Below are positions 7,181 to 10,056 of a stretch of DNA of 10,056 nucleotides, piece after piece. Position 1 is the first letter of the stretch; each line of letters starts with the position of its first letter. This DNA comes from Eubacterium sp. (lineage in GTDB: Bacteria; Bacillota; Clostridia; Lachnospirales; Lachnospiraceae). Both the position numbers and the translations under genes were made by a program. The notes below the pieces were generated by a model, which had not been told where the DNA came from, made no database searches, and was given only the letters and a program-made list of their open reading frames with translations. The stretch covers positions 1 through 10,056 of the forward strand of contig DOVJ01000059.1 of the NCBI GenBank assembly GCA_003520145.1, read 5' to 3'.

Positions 7181-8612
7181 TCTGAATCTTCTGCATAAGG
7201 TCAAGAAGACTATAGAAGACGCAAGACTTGAAAAGTATGATTATGAAGAATACAAAGCAAAGCATGCCTTGACGAAGGATGAAATCAAGGCGCAGAGAGA
7301 ACATGTCTTTCCTTATGAACCGATGATAAGTATTATCACCCAGATTAAGAAGGAAGATGTTATTAATCTCAGGCATACCATGGACAGTGTTCTTTCGCAG
7401 ACATACAGGAATATAGAACTGTGTGTTGCTGACGGCAGTATGGATGATGAGGCTTCGAATGTTATAGCTTCATATATGAGGGAATACTCATATGTCCGCT
7501 ATGTAAGGACTAAGAGCTCGAATATGCCCGGGGCTAATATCAATGAGGCTCTTGATATGTCTCATGGTGCTTATGTGATCTATCTTCGGTGCGGTGATGA
7601 ACTAGAACGCAATGCGATATATGAATATGTGAAGGTTATCAACAAGAAGGCAAGGATTGATATAATCTATGCTGATCAGGATGAATTCTTAAAGCATGGC
7701 TATAAAACTGTAAATCCTGTTTTTAAGCCTAACTTTAATATGGACCTTCTAAGAACCAATAATTATATAGATGCAGGTGTGCTTGTAAGACGTTCTCTTG
7801 CTATAAGAGCAGGCAGATACGATGAGAATCTTGCGAAGTATTATGAGTATGATTATCTATTGAGATGTGTCGAGGGGACTTCCTACATAGGTCACATCTC
7901 GAAGATGCTGTGCCATGTGTATAACGAGAAGAAAGAACCAGATATCGAAGAGGAGATGATGGTCCTTAAGAAACATTTTTTGAGGACAGGTGTTATAGCG
8001 ACTATCAAACCGCTTGAGAATCCGGGTTACTATAGTATCAACTATCATATGGACAATACTCCTCATGTAACTATCGTAATCAATGACAACGCTGATGATT
8101 ATAAGCTTAAGCGCTGCATAGAATCCATAAGATCGAAGACTATATACAGATCTTATGATATCCTTGTCAGAAAGTTTGGCGCTAAGCTTAGCAGCGAACA
8201 GATAGAAGGCGACTATGTCATCTCTATGGATTCTGATTATGTGGTTTTATCTCATAATTTTATAGAGAGGCTTATGGAACGTATGTCTCAGGGAGACGTG
8301 TCGGTTGTATGTTCGAAGATAGTTGATAAGAATAAGCGAATTCTTCATGCGGGAATTAAGTTTACAAAGAATGGTGCCAAGTATCTGTTTCGCAATATGC
8401 CTTCTTGGCAGTATGGATATGGCATGAGGTCGATGCTTCAGCAGAATGTGGATGCTTTCCCAGTTCAGGGGATCATCATGAAAAAAGAAGATTATCTGAT
8501 GATGGATTTTGAGAATCTTACAGATGAGATAGATCTTAATTGCTGTAAGACATTGGCGTGTAGAGATGGTCTTTTTTCTTATGAACCGAATGTATTGTTT
8601 CAGAAATTGTGA
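7158..8612 (+). CDS. Second tandem GT2-like glycosyltransferase protein
   Basis: Seen: 484 residues, no membrane segment. After a charged lead-in (1-53) the first GT-A domain spans about 54-260. It has MDSVLSQTYRNIELCVADGS (75-94), a metal-site position reading RCGDE (144-148) instead of the usual DHDDL, and then typical family segments: IIYADQDEF, NPVFKPNFNMDLLRTNNYI, and YEYDYLLR at 229-236. The second domain (about 302-484) is short at its start. It keeps an apparent DxD as DSD at 358-360 (GDYVISMDSDYVV), an HAGIKF segment, and DEIDLN at 456-461, where family members often have NDVDL. The family resembles the two-domain GT2 proteins of rhamnan-type and other surface polysaccharide loci. 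Context: it overlaps the gene before by 23 bases and has the same architecture, so the two are probably paralogues acting together. Donor and acceptor cannot be told from sequence. Confidence 0.8.
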   Translation: MTGTVNGNLNLLHKVKKTIEDARLEKYDYEEYKAKHALTKDEIKAQREHVFPYEPMISIITQIKKEDVINLRHTMDSVLSQTYRNIELCVADGSMDDEASNVIASYMREYSYVRYVRTKSSNMPGANINEALDMSHGAYVIYLRCGDELERNAIYEYVKVINKKARIDIIYADQDEFLKHGYKTVNPVFKPNFNMDLLRTNNYIDAGVLVRRSLAIRAGRYDENLAKYYEYDYLLRCVEGTSYIGHISKMLCHVYNEKKEPDIEEEMMVLKKHFLRTGVIATIKPLENPGYYSINYHMDNTPHVTIVINDNADDYKLKRCIESIRSKTIYRSYDILVRKFGAKLSSEQIEGDYVISMDSDYVVLSHNFIERLMERMSQGDVSVVCSKIVDKNKRILHAGIKFTKNGAKYLFRNMPSWQYGYGMRSMLQQNVDAFPVQGIIMKKEDYLMMDFENLTDEIDLNCCKTLACRDGLFSYEPNVLFQKL

Positions 8613-8630
8613 TATGAGAAAGGAATATAT

Positions 8631-10056
8631 ATGAAAAGCTTGTTGAATATATTGAGCGAAGAATTAAAGGGCGCATTTGAAAAGTGCGGATATAACGGCG
8701 AAGGGGTTGTTGTTACTTTTTCTAACCGTCCAGAGCTATGCGAATATCAGTGCAATTCTGCCCTTAGTCTTGCTAAGGCCTATAAGTGTGCGCCTATGGT
8801 CATAGCTGGTGCCGTATGTGATTGCCTTAAGGGAAGCACTGCAGTGTCAGAGGCTGTTGCCTGTGCGCCTGGGTTTATCAATCTTAAGATTTCGCCATCT
8901 TTCCTTGCATCCTATGTTGAGCAGATGAGAAAGAGCGGTTGTTTTGGCCTTGAGAATGATTCACCGAAGACTATTATGATAGATTACGGCGGAGCTAATG
9001 TGGCTAAGCCTCTTCATATAGGTCATCTTCGTTCAGCCATAATAGGTGAGTGCATCAAGAGACTTGGAAGAATGCTTGGCAATACCGTTATAAGCGATGT
9101 TCATCTTGGAGATTGGGGTCTTCAGATGGGACTCATCATAGAAGAGTTGAGAGACAGAAAGCCTGAGCTTGTGTATTTTGACGAGAATTATGAGGGCGAA
9201 TACCCACTAGAAGCGCCATTTACCATCTCTGAGCTTGAAGATATCTATCCGGCTGCGTCTGCAAAGAGCAAGGTCGACGAAGCATTTGCTGAGCGCGCGC
9301 ATGCGGCTACGCTTCGCCTTCAGAAGAAGGAGAAGGCTTATTATGCGATATGGAAGCATATCATGTCTGTTTCTTTGGCGGATCTTAAGAAGAATTACGC
9401 TAATCTTCTTGTTTCCTTCGATCTGTGGGAAGGAGAGAGCGATGCCGAACCTTACATAGCGGATATGCTTGACGATTTTATCAATCGCGGTATCGCTTAT
9501 GAAAGTGAAAATGCTTTGGTTGTCGATGTTTCTATGGAAGGTGACAAAAAAGAACTCCCTCCATGTATAGTGAGAAAGTCTGACGGTTCTGCTTTATATG
9601 CTACTTCTGATCTTGCGACCATAATCAAGAGGCAGAAGCTTTACAAGCCGGACAGATATATATATGTGGCTGATAAGAGGCAGGAGCTTCACTTTACGCA
9701 GGTGTTCAGAACTGCAAGGAAGGCTGGACTTGTGCCTTCGGATGTAAGACTGGATTACCTGGGCTTTGGAACCATGAATGGTAAGGATGGCAAGCCATTT
9801 AAGACAAGAGCGGGCGGAGTGCTGAGACTTGAATATCTTATAAGTGATATCAACAAGCAGGTGTATGACAGAATCACAGCTGTTTCCGAAGAAGAGAATC
9901 AGTTCAAGAAAAAGCAGGAATTCAGTGCTGATGAGGCTGAGAAGATATCAAAGATAATCGGACTTGCGGCTATTAAGTACGGAGATCTCTCTAATCAGGC
10001 TGTTAAGGATTATATATTCGATATTGATAAGTTTACTTCGTCAGAGGGTAATACAG
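8631..10056 (+). CDS. argS: Arginyl-tRNA synthetase (3' end missing)
   Basis: Role: charges tRNA-Arg with arginine in the cytoplasm, using ATP. Seen: an open frame of 475 codons from ATG 8631 to the window edge with no stop. Residues about 1-95 fit the ArgS N-terminal (Add-1) domain. The class I catalytic core follows, with DYGGANVAKPLHIGHLRSA and HIGH at 129-132, then SDVHLGDWGLQMG. The region at 384-393 reads GKDGKPFKTR, the form taken by the KMSKS-loop region in many bacterial ArgS. The DALR anticodon-binding domain begins with AIKYGDLSNQAVKDYIFD, and the final residues run toward its FEGNT-type element (SSEGNT). About 100 residues are expected beyond the edge. AAAGGA (8619-8624) precedes the start by six bases, and the gap from the glycosyltransferase gene is only 18 bases, so the two are probably co-transcribed. 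Confidence 0.95.
   Translation, partial: MKSLLNILSEELKGAFEKCGYNGEGVVVTFSNRPELCEYQCNSALSLAKAYKCAPMVIAGAVCDCLKGSTAVSEAVACAPGFINLKISPSFLASYVEQMRKSGCFGLENDSPKTIMIDYGGANVAKPLHIGHLRSAIIGECIKRLGRMLGNTVISDVHLGDWGLQMGLIIEELRDRKPELVYFDENYEGEYPLEAPFTISELEDIYPAASAKSKVDEAFAERAHAATLRLQKKEKAYYAIWKHIMSVSLADLKKNYANLLVSFDLWEGESDAEPYIADMLDDFINRGIAYESENALVVDVSMEGDKKELPPCIVRKSDGSALYATSDLATIIKRQKLYKPDRYIYVADKRQELHFTQVFRTARKAGLVPSDVRLDYLGFGTMNGKDGKPFKTRAGGVLRLEYLISDINKQVYDRITAVSEEENQFKKKQEFSADEAEKISKIIGLAAIKYGDLSNQAVKDYIFDIDKFTSSEGNT

Noticed and set aside
9235..9459. 74-codon Arg/Leu-rich open frame on the + strand
   Set aside because: It is an out-of-frame shadow inside argS, whose own frame is open throughout with conserved motifs on both sides.

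Overview
The window reads as chromosomal DNA from an A+T-rich Gram-positive anaerobe of the class Clostridia, most likely the family Lachnospiraceae. The first gene is a SCIFF-peptide radical SAM maturase, a clostridial hallmark. Ribosome binding sites are strong AGGAGG types, ATA, AGA and CTT codons are common, and the CdaA/CdaR c-di-AMP pair has Firmicutes form. The genus cannot be fixed from the sequence alone.

Layout: all nine genes lie on the + strand. (1) Positions 2-934 hold the 3' two thirds of scfB, the SCIFF maturase; its 5' end is outside the window. (2) Positions 935-1021 are a short non-coding gap with a good sigma-A type promoter (TTGATT, 17 bases, TATACT) and perhaps a weak terminator overlapping it. 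(3) From there eight genes follow with gaps of at most 40 bases or with overlaps, and with no convincing terminator between them, so they look like one transcription unit. They are a membrane-anchored Ig-like (BIG2) protein (1022-2017), a small two-TM protein (2036-2437), a polytopic membrane protein (2434-3438), cdaA diadenylate cyclase (3479-4354), cdaR with four YbbR repeats (4369-5625), two tandem-domain GT2-like glycosyltransferase proteins (5615-7180 and 7158-8612), and argS (8631 to the window end, 3' end missing).

How the parts fit: CdaA makes c-di-AMP at the membrane and CdaR is its extracytoplasmic regulator. In many Firmicutes the next gene is glmM, which ties c-di-AMP to cell-wall precursor synthesis. 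Here that slot holds two glycosyltransferase-fold proteins, and upstream sit three envelope proteins of unknown function, two of them coupled by an ATGA overlap. The reasonable inference is an envelope-homeostasis operon built around c-di-AMP, with argS carried downstream.

The most interesting material is the pair of membrane proteins upstream of cdaA, the Ig-like protein that opens the operon, and the tandem GT2 proteins, which have lost the usual DxD residues in three of their four domains. I saw no tRNA or rRNA gene, CRISPR array, insertion sequence or phage feature, and no stretch over 300 bases without a gene.
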